The position numbers were made by a program, and so were the translations under genes. A stretch of 64,000 bases of DNA from Halobacillus litoralis. GTDB taxonomy: Bacteria; Bacillota; Bacilli; Bacillales; Halobacillaceae. Of this stretch, positions 16,854 to 26,854 are shown piece by piece. Position 1 is the stretch's first letter. The number at the start of each line of letters is the position of its first letter. The stretch covers positions 1,730,001-1,794,000 of the forward strand of contig NZ_CP129016.1 of assembly GCF_020524085.2 (NCBI RefSeq), read 5' to 3'. Below the pieces are notes generated by a model. The model worked only from the letters and a program-made list of their open reading frames with translations. It made no database searches and was not told the DNA's origin.

Positions 16854-17213
16854 ATGGATAATATTCTACGAAACTTCGTAAAAGCAGCCAACCAGGGGGA
16901 TTTTTCTCTCGATATTACCTTGAATGTCAATGGCGCGTTGGTTACTGGAACAACGGTATCTGCTAAGAAATATATGCAATCGTTGAGCCGTACCTTTGAA
17001 AACGGCAATGAGATATCCCAGGAATTGAGTGAGAAGTTATCCCGTGCGAGTGAGGTCAACTATGCGCATGAGGAAATCAACTATATTCATTTGGAAGAAG
17101 CGCAAGTGTACAATGGCGATGCCAAGCCCACGCCTTCTGAAGGAAGTTTTTACTGGCGGGGGAAGCTTGACGAAGTGGATGGTTTTTTCCTTGGGAAGAT
17201 TGATGCAAGTTAA
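16854..17213 (+). CDS. gvpU: Gas vesicle protein GvpU
   Basis: This 119-residue protein starts MDNILRNFVKAANQGDFSLD and contains ITLNVNGALVTGTTVSAKKY, matching GvpU of the B. megaterium cluster. GvpU influences vesicle clustering or size there; it is not part of the shell. It is the last gene of the cluster, 27 bp after gvpT, with GGGAAGAGG as ribosome site. Confidence 0.85.
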   Translation: MDNILRNFVKAANQGDFSLDITLNVNGALVTGTTVSAKKYMQSLSRTFENGNEISQELSEKLSRASEVNYAHEEINYIHLEEAQVYNGDAKPTPSEGSFYWRGKLDEVDGFFLGKIDAS

Positions 17214-17356
17214 GAGTTGTCACTTGTCCAATTTTTACCTGATATATTACCTAAAGTAAAAAAGAGATGATAAAACAGCAACAACCCCCAAAATGATGCT
17301 TGACCATGGTAAGATGACGTGTGTTTAAATCATGATTACAAATGAGGATGATAAAA

Positions 17357-18490
17357 ATGGCTAGAGAAAAAATTGAGTCTATCTTTCTATTACGGCTCTT
17401 TGCCATGGTCATGGTAGTTCTGGTTCACGTCACCGGAACCTATGCTTCCATTTTACCAGCAGATGGTGATGCGTTCGGAAAGTACCATTTCCTAAATAGA
17501 ATTATTAGAATAGAAGCAGGAATCTTCATTATGATCACCGCTATGGTGTTCTTCTATAAATATATTGAACAGAGAATGGATTGGAAAGAATTAAAGTCTT
17601 TTTACAAAAAGAGAGCCTTGTATATTGTTGTCCCGTATCTTTTATGGGCTTTATTCTATGAAGCTTATTCCATTTATATTGGGGCTGTTCGTTTTGATAT
17701 GAGTGAGATTGGGATGCGGATTTTAAAGGGTGAATCCTTTTATCAGCTTCACTTTATTTTCTTGATTGTGCAATTTTATTTATTTTTCCCAGCTATCTTA
17801 TTTGTTGTGAAAAAGGTCACCTTCATTAAAAAGTATCTATGGCTATTTGGAATGGTGGTAGCCGTTGCCTATCATTTTCTGAATCGTGAATTTCAGTTAA
17901 TCCCATTCACTTTCTTTTTGAGCAGTATGGGACCGTATCTTTTAGGAGCCTGGATTGGAATTAACTTCAAAGAACAAAAACAAAGAATATACAACAAATC
18001 AACCATTGCCTGGGTTTTTGTTGCGATTGCCGCGGGCATTGCGACTGTCCAGCTTTACTACCATCTATACACGGTATCTTCTATTTATTTGCCAGGATGG
18101 ACGTATTTGATCGTGAATTTGATTTATATGATGGCGGGAAGCTATGTCATGTTCCGCTTGATGGAAATTATCGCACGCAAATGGAGACCGATTCTTCCAT
18201 ACGTAAAAAATATAGCGGTCTATTCGTTTGGGTTTTATCTCCTTCATCCTATTGTTTTGAAAGTAGTAGCTCAGGTTGTTCCCACTCCTGGTAACTACTG
18301 GTTTCATATTGGTATTATGCTAAGGTTTGGGCTGACCTTGTTCTTCTGCTATTTCATCATTTGGCTCGCGCATCGTTATTTGCCTTTTGCCGGTTTGCTT
18401 TTCGGAAAGTTGCCAAAAGAGAAGCCTGCTTTCCTAGGGATTACACGTTCTGTTAACAAATATGAAGAAGCAAAAACATCAGCGCAGTAA
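17357..18490 (+). CDS. Membrane acyltransferase (acyltransferase family 3)
   Basis: This ~377-residue protein has about ten hydrophobic spans and the family-3 hallmark in span 1: FLLRLFAMVMVVLVHVTGTY with the catalytic-type His. Later features include RALYIVVPYLLWALFYE and a C-terminal FGFYLLHPIVL. These enzymes move acyl groups to exported glycans or wall polymers. The start at 17357 follows GAGGATGA; the frame opens 15 bp earlier without support. It is monocistronic between the gvp cluster and cstA, with its own terminator. The acceptor is unknown. Confidence 0.82.
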   Translation: MAREKIESIFLLRLFAMVMVVLVHVTGTYASILPADGDAFGKYHFLNRIIRIEAGIFIMITAMVFFYKYIEQRMDWKELKSFYKKRALYIVVPYLLWALFYEAYSIYIGAVRFDMSEIGMRILKGESFYQLHFIFLIVQFYLFFPAILFVVKKVTFIKKYLWLFGMVVAVAYHFLNREFQLIPFTFFLSSMGPYLLGAWIGINFKEQKQRIYNKSTIAWVFVAIAAGIATVQLYYHLYTVSSIYLPGWTYLIVNLIYMMAGSYVMFRLMEIIARKWRPILPYVKNIAVYSFGFYLLHPIVLKVVAQVVPTPGNYWFHIGIMLRFGLTLFFCYFIIWLAHRYLPFAGLLFGKLPKEKPAFLGITRSVNKYEEAKTSAQ

Positions 18491-18519
18491 GAGGGAAGCA
18501 AATGCTTCTCTCTTTTTTT
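18490..18519 (+). terminator. Terminator of the acyltransferase gene
   Basis: AGAGGGAAGCA pairs with TGCTTCTCTCT across a 2-nt loop and ends in T7. Confidence 0.85.
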
Positions 18520-18552
18520 GTTCATTATTTTCAGAAAAATCTGTATATCGCA

Positions 18553-18605
18553 TTGAATTTAGAAAGGAAAGTAATATATAATACATTTAAATGTAAACGT
18601 ATACA
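18553..18605 (+). promoter_or_regulatory. cstA promoter with perfect CcpA (cre) site
   Basis: TTGAAT (18553-18558), an 18-bp spacer and TATAAT (18577-18582) form a sigma-A promoter. ATGTAAACGTATACA (18591-18605) matches the cre consensus WTGNAANCGNWWNCA at every defined position and covers the expected start of transcription. This predicts glucose repression of cstA, as known in B. subtilis. Confidence 0.8.
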
Positions 18606-18632
18606 TATTTTTGTAGATTGAGGAGGGTTTTT

Positions 18633-20369
18633 GTGAGTGGGATTTGGTTAGCTGTTGTTGGAGGTCTCATCTTTTTTCTAGGTTATCGGTATTATTCGAA
18701 ATTCATTGCCGAAAAGATTTATCGTCTCGATCCGAACTATGTCACACCCGCCCATCAGTATAAGGATGGTGTCGATTTTGTTCCTACGAATAAATTCGTT
18801 TTGTGGGGGCACCATTTCACCTCCGTCGCAGGTGCGGCTCCGATTGTCGGACCGGCGATTGCCGTGTATTGGGGCTGGCTGCCTGCTGTGCTTTGGGTAT
18901 TACTAGGAACTGTTTTTGCTGCCGGGGTCCATGATTTCGGTACTCTTGTATTGTCGGTCAGAAACAAAGGACAATCCATCGGTACGCTTGCCAGTAAGTT
19001 GATCGGTCAAAAAGCGAAAGTGCTGTTTTTATTTATCATTTTACTGCTTGTTCTAATGGTAAACGCTGTTTTCGCCTGGGTCATTGCGAATCTATTCATT
19101 TCATTCCCTGCGAGTGTCCTATCTGTTTTTATTCAAATACCTCTGGCCGTTTGGATCGGCTACAGTGTGTATAAAAAGCAGGGGAACATGCTGCTTCCAT
19201 CGATTGTAGCGCTTGCGGTTATGTATTTAACGGCCATCGTTGCGAGTTATGTACCTGTACTTCAAATCGACCTTGTCCGCTATTTTGGTGGCGAAGGTGC
19301 TTCAACATTATTTGGACTTAATGCGACGTCCATGGCCTTTTTTGTATGGATTGTCGTGTTAATGGTGTACGTGTATATCGCTTCCACTTTGCCGGTTTGG
19401 AAGCTGTTGCAGCCGAGAGACTATATCAACTCGCATCAGCTGATTGTCGGGCTTGGTCTTCTATATTTAGGGCTTCTTTTCACTAACCCTGAAATTACAG
19501 CACCTGTGACAAACGCTTCTGCGGATACGTCCTGATTCCCATTGCTGTTCATTACGATTGCCTGTGGAGCGATTTCCGGTTTCCACGGTCTTGTATCGTC
19601 AGGTACATCTTCTAAACAATTGAATAAAGAGACAGACGCTCGTTTTGTCGGTTATTTGGGTTCAATTGGTGAAGGGGCTTTGGCTCTCGTTGCGATTATC
19701 GCAGTTGTAACTTTTTTCCCTACAGCAGGTGAATTTTCAGCGACGTACAGCGGATTTACTGCGGCGAGTGGTGCAGGACTTGGCGTCTTTATCCAAGGCG
19801 CAGGACAGCTTGCATCGGGACTTGGTATTCCGGCATCTGTTGCCGCAACGATCGTTTCCGTTATCGTCGTAAGCTTTGCCGCAACGACCTTAGACTCTTC
19901 TGTTCGTTTGATGCGTTATATCATCGCTGAACTTGGAACGGAATATAAAGTGACGCCGCTTACGAAAACGCATGTGGCGACAACTGTCGCAGTTGTTTCC
20001 AGTGCTGCATTGACTTTAATCCCACAAGGTCCTAAAGGATTTGGCTCTGGTGGATACTTGCTTTGGCCTTTATTCGGGACTTCGAACCAGCTGCTGGCAG
20101 GAATCAGTTTGCTGCTCGTTTCCATTTGGTTGAAACGTCAAGGACGTAACTATCTGCCTACGATCATTCCGATGGTTTTCCTCATGTTTATGACATTGTG
20201 GGCCATGATCGATCAGGTAGTGACTGAATGGGCACCATGGAATGAAGGAAGCGACTGGATGTTGTTCACTTTCGGCGCCATCATTCTCGTGTTTACCTTC
20301 TGGATTCTCATTACAGCGTTTTCTGCAATTGCAGGAAATCGAGACGATTCTATTGAGAAAAGCGCGTAA
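18633..20369 (+). pseudogene. cstA: CstA-family transporter, interrupted by an in-frame TGA
   Basis: The start is the GTG at 18633 behind AGGAGGG. The protein would be ~578 residues with about 16 spans: KFVLWGHHFTSVAGAAPIVG, GAAIAVYWGW-like motifs, VHDFGTLVLS, then after the stop ITIACGAISGFHGLVSSGTS, VAATIVSVIVVSFAATTLDS and LWPLFGTSNQLLAG. CstA imports peptides or pyruvate during carbon starvation. A TGA at 19533-19535 splits it into 300 and 276 codons in the same frame; the sequence reads Asp-Thr-Ser-stop-Phe-Pro-Leu-Leu-Phe where CstA proteins typically have Trp, so TGG to TGA is the simple explanation. The break lies in an outside loop just before the diagnostic FHGLVSSGTS motif. Confidence 0.85.
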
Positions 20370-20378
20370 TCATTTAAG

Positions 20379-20407
20379 GAAGCCGGCATTTGTCGGCTTT
20401 CTTTTTC
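20379..20407 (+). terminator. Hairpin after cstA
   Basis: AAGCCG and CGGCTT flank an 8-nt loop, followed by TTCTTTTTCC, 10 bp after the cstA stop and 22 bp before the next start. It would separate cstA partly from the three downstream genes. Confidence 0.65.
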
Positions 20408-20428
20408 CTTGAAAGGAGCATCAACACC

Positions 20429-20794
20429 ATGAAAGAAATCATGATCATTCGCCCTGAAAAAGAAATTGGCATGGGATGTTGTGGAGGAATATGCAGCGAT
20501 GACGATGGTTTCATTGACATGAAGGAAGAGTTTAAGCACCACGACCAGGACCGTGAAAAATTAGGAGAGTGGTATAGAGAAAACCAGACGGAAGGGGTGC
20601 ATGTGGATTATGTAGATCCAAGGAATCTCCTGGCCATACTCGTATATTTTATCAAGCATGTAAAGAGAGGACATATATCCATTTGGAGTGCGTTGCGGTC
20701 GATCTTTTTTCGAATGGGTTACAATAGTTTGTTCATTAATGGCAGATGGATAGAAAATAAGGAGGGAGAGGCATGGAGAAAAAGTTTTCGTTAA
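20429..20794 (+). CDS. Small CC-x-x-x-C protein, ArsD-like in layout (unknown function)
   Basis: The ATG at 20429 follows AAAGGAG. The ~121-residue product starts with a strand (KEIMIIRPEKEIG) and then MGCCGGICSDDDGF: a Cys-Cys pair and a third Cys spaced like the metalloid-binding CC-x-x-x-x-C start of ArsD metallochaperones. A helix, an amphipathic stretch DPRNLLAILVYFIKHVKRG and a closing strand-turn YNSLFINGRWIEN follow, reminiscent of a thioredoxin-fold C-terminus. I do not recognise a named family with certainty. It overlaps the next gene by 22 bp and leads to an ArsA-type ATPase, which supports a metallochaperone- or redox-like partner role; that is inference. Confidence 0.7.
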   Translation: MKEIMIIRPEKEIGMGCCGGICSDDDGFIDMKEEFKHHDQDREKLGEWYRENQTEGVHVDYVDPRNLLAILVYFIKHVKRGHISIWSALRSIFFRMGYNSLFINGRWIENKEGEAWRKSFR

Positions 20795-21036
20795 AGCGGT
20801 TATTTGAGTTTTATGATGAAGTGTTAAGCCTCCCTCACAAACAGGAAATTGCCAGGGAACTGAGGGATGAGGATGATCTCTTTTTACTTCTTGTGTATTC
20901 AGACATGTTAGGAATACCGAATCCAGCTTTTTATTATACATTAGAACTGTATCCGCACATTATTGAAAAGTTTCACGACTGGCATTTGCGAATGGGGATG
21001 GAAAAGTCTCCGCTCGATGGCATTCGTTGTTGTTAG
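20773..21036 (+). CDS. Small protein ending in Cys-Cys (probably the family annotated 'cory-CC-star')
   Basis: This 87-residue protein is mostly helical, with EDDLFLLLVYSDMLGIPNPA and FYYTLELYPHIIEKFHDWH, and ends GIRCC followed by the stop, so two vicinal cysteines form the extreme C-terminus. I recall this shape from a family carried under the placeholder name cory-CC-star, but cannot verify it here. The start has GGAGGGAG upstream and lies inside the preceding gene. The terminal CC could bind a metal, a metalloid or a partner. It is followed 12 bp later by the ArsA-type ATPase gene. Confidence 0.7.
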   Translation: MEKKFSLKRLFEFYDEVLSLPHKQEIARELRDEDDLFLLLVYSDMLGIPNPAFYYTLELYPHIIEKFHDWHLRMGMEKSPLDGIRCC

Positions 21037-21048
21037 AGGAGGAGTAGA

Positions 21049-21996
21049 ATGAAAGGTTTGCATGAGAATAAGGTTATTTTTGTGGGTGGAAAAGGAGGAG
21101 TAGGAAAGTCAACATCCTCTGCTTCCCTTGCTGTTGCGCTTGCAAAAGAAGGACATCGGATCCTTGTGGTATCTACCGACCCTGCCCATAACCTTGGAGA
21201 TATATTTCATGAAAAAGTCAATCATGAGAAAACAGCATTAATGGAAAACCTCTGGGGAATTGAAATCGATCCCGTTCATGAATCTAAGCGATACATTTCC
21301 GGTGTGAAAGATAATTTAGAAGGCCTTGTGAAATCAAAAATGGTGGAAGAGGTTCACAGACAGATTGATATGGCTAGTGCTTCTCCGGGGGCGGATGAAG
21401 CGGCTCTGTTTGATCGTCTCATTTCTATCATTCTTGAAGAATCGGAGCATTTTGACAAGATCGTATTTGATACAGCGCCAACAGGGCATACGATCCGTTT
21501 ATTGACGCTGCCGGAACTAATGAGTGTTTGGATCGATGGAATGCTTGAACGCAGAAAAAAGATTAACGACAACTACACACAGCTGCTGAATGATGGGGAT
21601 CCAGTTGATGATCCTATTTACGATGTGCTGCAGCGTAGGAAAGAAAAATTTGCGGCCGTAAGGGAAATAATCCTTGATCCAGATCAAACTGGTTTTGTAT
21701 TTGTACTGATCCCGGAACGGCTTCCCATTCTTGAAACCGAACAGGCGATTCGTAAATTGAAACAGCATGACTTGATTGTGAAGACTTTGATCATCAATAA
21801 AGTTTTGCCCGATTACGCAGACGGTGAATTTCTTGCCAAGAGACGGAAACAGGAAGAAACATATCTAGAGGAAATTAGAGAGAAATTCAAAGAACAACAG
21901 TTAATTCAAATCCCATTATTTGAAGAAGACGTTTCCGATATGAACAAACTAAAAACCTTCTCAAACAACCTGAGTGACGGCGTAAAGGCACCGTGA
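21049..21996 (+). CDS. ArsA/Get3-family ATPase without cysteines
   Basis: This 315-residue single-domain ATPase has the deviant Walker A FVGGKGGVGKSTSSASLA (about residue 11), switch I VVSTDPAHNLGDIF (about 42) and switch II FDTAPTGHTIRLLTLPEL (about 144). It is half the size of the fused two-domain ArsA of enteric arsenic operons. There is not a single cysteine, so it lacks the three cysteines that bind arsenite there. It is therefore more likely a client-handling or partner-loading ATPase, in the manner of Get3, than an arsenite-pump motor. It is co-transcribed with the two small Cys-Cys proteins, downstream of cstA. Confidence 0.85.
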   Translation: MKGLHENKVIFVGGKGGVGKSTSSASLAVALAKEGHRILVVSTDPAHNLGDIFHEKVNHEKTALMENLWGIEIDPVHESKRYISGVKDNLEGLVKSKMVEEVHRQIDMASASPGADEAALFDRLISIILEESEHFDKIVFDTAPTGHTIRLLTLPELMSVWIDGMLERRKKINDNYTQLLNDGDPVDDPIYDVLQRRKEKFAAVREIILDPDQTGFVFVLIPERLPILETEQAIRKLKQHDLIVKTLIINKVLPDYADGEFLAKRRKQEETYLEEIREKFKEQQLIQIPLFEEDVSDMNKLKTFSNNLSDGVKAP

Positions 21997-22059
21997 TTAT
22001 TTTGATTTCCATATTATGTATGACCTGGTACGCCAAATATATCCATTTGAACAGAAGAA

Positions 22060-22101
22060 AACGCACAGTCAGCTTGTATTTGCTTGACTGTGCGCTTTTT
22101 C
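22060..22101. terminator. Bidirectional terminator between the ArsA-type and MATE genes
   Basis: A stem around GCACAGTCAGC / GCTTGACTGTGC, flanked by AAAA and TTTTT, separates the convergent genes. A half copy of a palindromic repeat (see 49814) lies just upstream at about 22019. Confidence 0.8.
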
Positions 22102-23441
22102 ATTTGGGGTGACAAAAGATTTCTTCAGCCATATTCTCGATTTCCATCTTCGCAGCATAAGGATACCGCGCAGCCATTCGTCGACGATGAACCCCGATCC
22201 AAATTCCAATCAACCCGTAAGCAAAGTGTAGACCGAAAATCCAGGCGATGGTCACTTGAATTCCCCACATCGATAGGATTCCCACGATGACAGGAAAGCG
22301 GACATCGCCAGCGGCTCTTAGTGAGTTGATGACGACAAGGTTGAAAGCTCGTCCCGGCTCAAGTAGAACCGTCAGCATCAACAGGATACCACCTGTTGTT
22401 AAGATAGTGGGATCGTCTGTAAAGAGACCCAGCAAGAAGTCGCTGGAAAAATAGAAGACGACCGCAACAGATAAAGAGATGACAATGGCAAACTGTAAGC
22501 TCCGGATACATTGCCGGTAAGCTTTCTCGGTCTCTTTTGCGCCGATGTAATGGCCAATCAATATTTGCGTTCCCTGCCCGATAGCAATAGAGCATAAAAA
22601 AAATGAACATCATCAGGTTTTGAGCATAGACTTTTGTCGTGATCGCTGTCGCTCCCATTTGTGCGACAAAATAGGTGATGACCATCTGACTGGCATTGTA
22701 TGAGAGCTGCTCGCCGGCAGATGGTACACCGATATGAAGCAGATTTTTAATATGAGCTTTTTCATAGTGATAAAAAGATCGCCAGGGCAGGTCGCCGGCC
22801 ACACGTTTGATGAGCAGTAATAGGAGAACAATAAACCCGAAAGCTCTCGAAATCGCTGTTACATACGCGACACCTTCTACGCCAAAGACGGGAAGACCGA
22901 ATGGTCCGAAAATGACAAAGTAGTTACCGATGACGTTCAGGATATTCATGCCGATTGTCACATACATCGGATCTTTCGTGTGACCATAACTTCTAAGCAG
23001 CGCTCCAATGGTCATCAGCATGGCCTGAACAAAAATAAGTCCGCCGACAATGTTCATGTAGTCCTTGGCGTCTCCCATTAAAGAGGAAGGCAAATCCATC
23101 ACATTCAGGATCTGTTCGCTAAATACAAAGAGGCCCAAACTGAGAAGGAGCGAGAACCATAAATTGACACTGAGTGACGTAACCGATATGCTTCCCGCCT
23201 CTTTCTTTTGTTCGGCACCAAGGTTTTGAGCGACTAAGATAGCCGCACCCGTCGCCACGAACCCGAACATCACAATTACGACGGAAAGGATTTGGTTCGA
23301 GACCCCGACGGCCGCTACGGCATCGTCGGAGTATTGACTGAGCATGAGTGTATCCGCGTTACCCATCAACATGTGGAGCAGAACTTCAATGAAGATCGGC
23401 CATGTGAGGGCGAACAGCGTCATTTTTTTAGCTTGAGTCAT
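22100..23441 (-). pseudogene. MATE-family multidrug/Na+ efflux pump, frameshifted at an A8/T8 run
   Basis: The first frame (from 23441) gives a typical MATE N-terminal half: ALTWPIFIEVLLHMLMGNAD, LVAQNLGAEQKKEAG, GALLRSYGHTKDPMY, GVPSAGEQLSYNASQM, up to QNLMMFIFF. There the T8 run (plus-strand A8 at 22596-22603) throws it off. The other frame resumes as IGQGTQILIGHYIGAKETEK, then VVINSLRAAGDVRFPVIVG, to 22100. With seven bases in the run the protein is continuous (~447 residues, 12 spans). So the break is probably a one-base insertion error, or a real null. It ends near a bidirectional terminator and stands just after the GH13 gene on the same strand. Confidence 0.85.
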
Positions 23442-23458
23442 GGAAAGACTCCTCTACA

Positions 23459-25201
<1,743 letters not shown>

Positions 25202-25215
25202 TCATCCTTTCTGAA

Positions 25216-25227
25216 CAAGCGTTTGCA
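25216..25227. promoter_or_regulatory. LacI-type operator 1 (leader of the GH13 gene)
   Basis: CAAGCGTTTGCA shares the AACGCTTG core, in inverted orientation, with the box at 25346. It lies 21 bp before the GH13 start. Probably bound by the LacI-family regulator encoded at 29167. Confidence 0.6.
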
Positions 25228-25288
25228 CATAAATATACCTTTCTATTAAATAAAACTATAGAAGAAAGAAGGCGAAGTCAATGGAAAT

Positions 25289-25303
25289 GTGAAAGCGTTA
25301 ACG
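25289..25303. promoter_or_regulatory. cre-like / LacI-type operator 2
   Basis: GTGAAAGCGTTAACG resembles the CcpA consensus except at the first and last positions. It is central in the divergent control region. Confidence 0.5.
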
Positions 25304-25345
25304 TACTGTTATAGATAGTGAAATATATTTTTACTATTTTATAAG

Positions 25346-25380
25346 AAAACGCTTGCAAATAAATTTCTAGTTTGTATAAT
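25346..25380 (+). promoter_or_regulatory. mdxE promoter with overlapping LacI-type operator 3
   Basis: TTGCAA (25353-25358), a 16-bp spacer and TATAAT (25375-25380) form the promoter. AAAACGCTTGCAAAT (25346-25360) covers the -35 box, so the repressor would block polymerase. Confidence 0.65.
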
Positions 25381-25394
25381 TAGAATCAAGATGT

Positions 25395-25409
25395 GTGCAA
25401 TCGGTTTCA
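25395..25409. promoter_or_regulatory. cre site downstream of the mdxE promoter
   Basis: GTGCAATCGGTTTCA matches the CcpA consensus at 14 of 15 positions, about 15 bp after the -10 box, so glucose should repress the importer. Confidence 0.6.
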
Positions 25410-25457
25410 CAAGATTGCGTGGCATATCCATTAGGAAACTATTAGGGGGAGTTAAGT

Positions 25458-26759
25458 ATGAAAAAGTGGTTGAGCTTATTGTTTATCGCTTTTCTTACGG
25501 TTGCGATGCTGGCTGCTTGTGCGCCGGATCGTGAAGAGGAAGCGAGTGGAGGAGAGTCTAGTAGTGATGATACATCTTCTGAATCCTCAGAAGACGGCAT
25601 GCCAGAAAAACCTGAAAAGCTGGTCGTTTGGGAAGACAAAGAAAAAGGTGTCGGCCTAGAGCCTGCGATTGCTAGTTTCGAAGAGGAACATGGCATTAAA
25701 GTAGAATTCAAAGAGTTGGATATGGCGTCGAAAATGGGAGAACAGCTTCGTCTTGATGGACCGGCTGGGACAGGCCCTGACGTATTGACATTGCCACATG
25801 ATCAGATCGGTCAAATGGCTATTGAAGGCCTGCTTTCTCCGGTTGAAGTGGATAGTTCTGTGACAGATCTTTATACAGAAGCTTCCATCCAAGCACAAAC
25901 ATACGATGGAAACCTATACGGACTTCCAAAGTCTACTGAAACTCCGGTTTTCATTTATAACAAAGAACATATGACAGAAGTACCTGAAAACTTTGATGAA
26001 CTATTCGAGTTCTCGAAAGAATTTAATAATGGCGATCAATATGGTTTCTTAGCTCTATGGGATAATTTCTACTTCGGAAACTCCATCATGGCTGGTTACG
26101 GTGGGTATGTATTCGGTGAAGATGGAGGAGCTTTGAATCCTCAAGACCTTGGGTTGAGTAACGAAGGCGCTGTCGAAGGTGCCCAGTACATCCAAAAATG
26201 GTATGAGGAAGTCTTCCCATCCGGAATCGTTGGTGAAAGCGGAGGATCTGCGAAAGACGGCCTTTTCCAAGAAGGTAACGTTGCTGCCATGATGGACGGC
26301 CCATGGGCGTACCAGGGATTGAACGAAGCGGGAATCGACTATGGTGTTGCACCACTTCCGAAGCTTCCAAATGGTGAATATCCACAAACGTTTGTGGGTG
26401 TGAAAGGCTGGCACTTGTCTGCTGCTTCTGAAAACAAAGAGTGGGCGACAGAGTTGATCAAGTGGATCACAAACGAAGAAAACGCGAAAATCCGTTATGA
26501 AGAAACGAATGAAATCCCTCCAGTGAAGTCCTTGATTGAGGATCCAATCATTGCCGATAACGAGAAAGCACGTGCGGTTGCTGTTCAATCTGAGCGTGCA
26601 GTTCCAATGCCGAACATCCCTGAAATGGGAGAAGTTTGGGAGCCGATGGCACAAGCTTTACAAGTTGTAGCGACTGGTAAAGCTCAGCCGGAAGATGCGT
26701 TGACGGAAGCACAGGAAACGATCAAGACACAAATTGAGTTGAATCACTCAGGAAACTAA
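25458..26759 (+). CDS. mdxE: Maltodextrin-binding lipoprotein (MdxE/MalE family)
   Basis: This 433-residue protein has a lipobox (MLAACAP, Cys at about residue 21), an acidic Ser/Glu linker (about 23-50), and a family-1 solute-binding domain: KLVVWEDKEKGVGLEPAIAS, GPAGTGPDVLTLPHDQIGQM, NLYGLPKSTETPVFIYNKEH and FQEGNVAAMMDGPWAYQGL match maltose/maltodextrin-binding proteins. It delivers maltodextrin to MdxFG. Its acid content is high, as expected for an outside protein in a salt-tolerant organism. The promoter carries both a repressor box and a cre site. Confidence 0.9.
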   Translation: MKKWLSLLFIAFLTVAMLAACAPDREEEASGGESSSDDTSSESSEDGMPEKPEKLVVWEDKEKGVGLEPAIASFEEEHGIKVEFKELDMASKMGEQLRLDGPAGTGPDVLTLPHDQIGQMAIEGLLSPVEVDSSVTDLYTEASIQAQTYDGNLYGLPKSTETPVFIYNKEHMTEVPENFDELFEFSKEFNNGDQYGFLALWDNFYFGNSIMAGYGGYVFGEDGGALNPQDLGLSNEGAVEGAQYIQKWYEEVFPSGIVGESGGSAKDGLFQEGNVAAMMDGPWAYQGLNEAGIDYGVAPLPKLPNGEYPQTFVGVKGWHLSAASENKEWATELIKWITNEENAKIRYEETNEIPPVKSLIEDPIIADNEKARAVAVQSERAVPMPNIPEMGEVWEPMAQALQVVATGKAQPEDALTEAQETIKTQIELNHSGN

Positions 26760-26769
26760 GATCGGGCAG

Positions 26770-26801
26770 AGCCATACCCGTCTGTCGGGTATGGCTTTTC
26801 C
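26770..26801 (+). terminator. Intra-operon attenuator after mdxE
   Basis: A perfect 11-bp stem AGCCATACCCG / CGGGTATGGCT with a 5-nt loop and TTTT follows the mdxE stop by about 10 bp, favouring excess binding protein over permeases. Confidence 0.85.
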
Positions 26802-26854
26802 TTATCAATGAAAAGTCTTATAAAAGTGCTGGATAGTTAGAAAGGAGATTGAAC

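Noticed and set aside
19533..19535. Selenocysteine or other recoding at the cstA TGA.
   Set aside because: No SECIS-like hairpin seen, the site is expected to be Trp, and no other TGA-containing gene is present.
21049..21996. Arsenic resistance operon.
   Set aside because: The ArsA-type ATPase lacks all cysteines, and no arsB, acr3, arsC or arsR is nearby.
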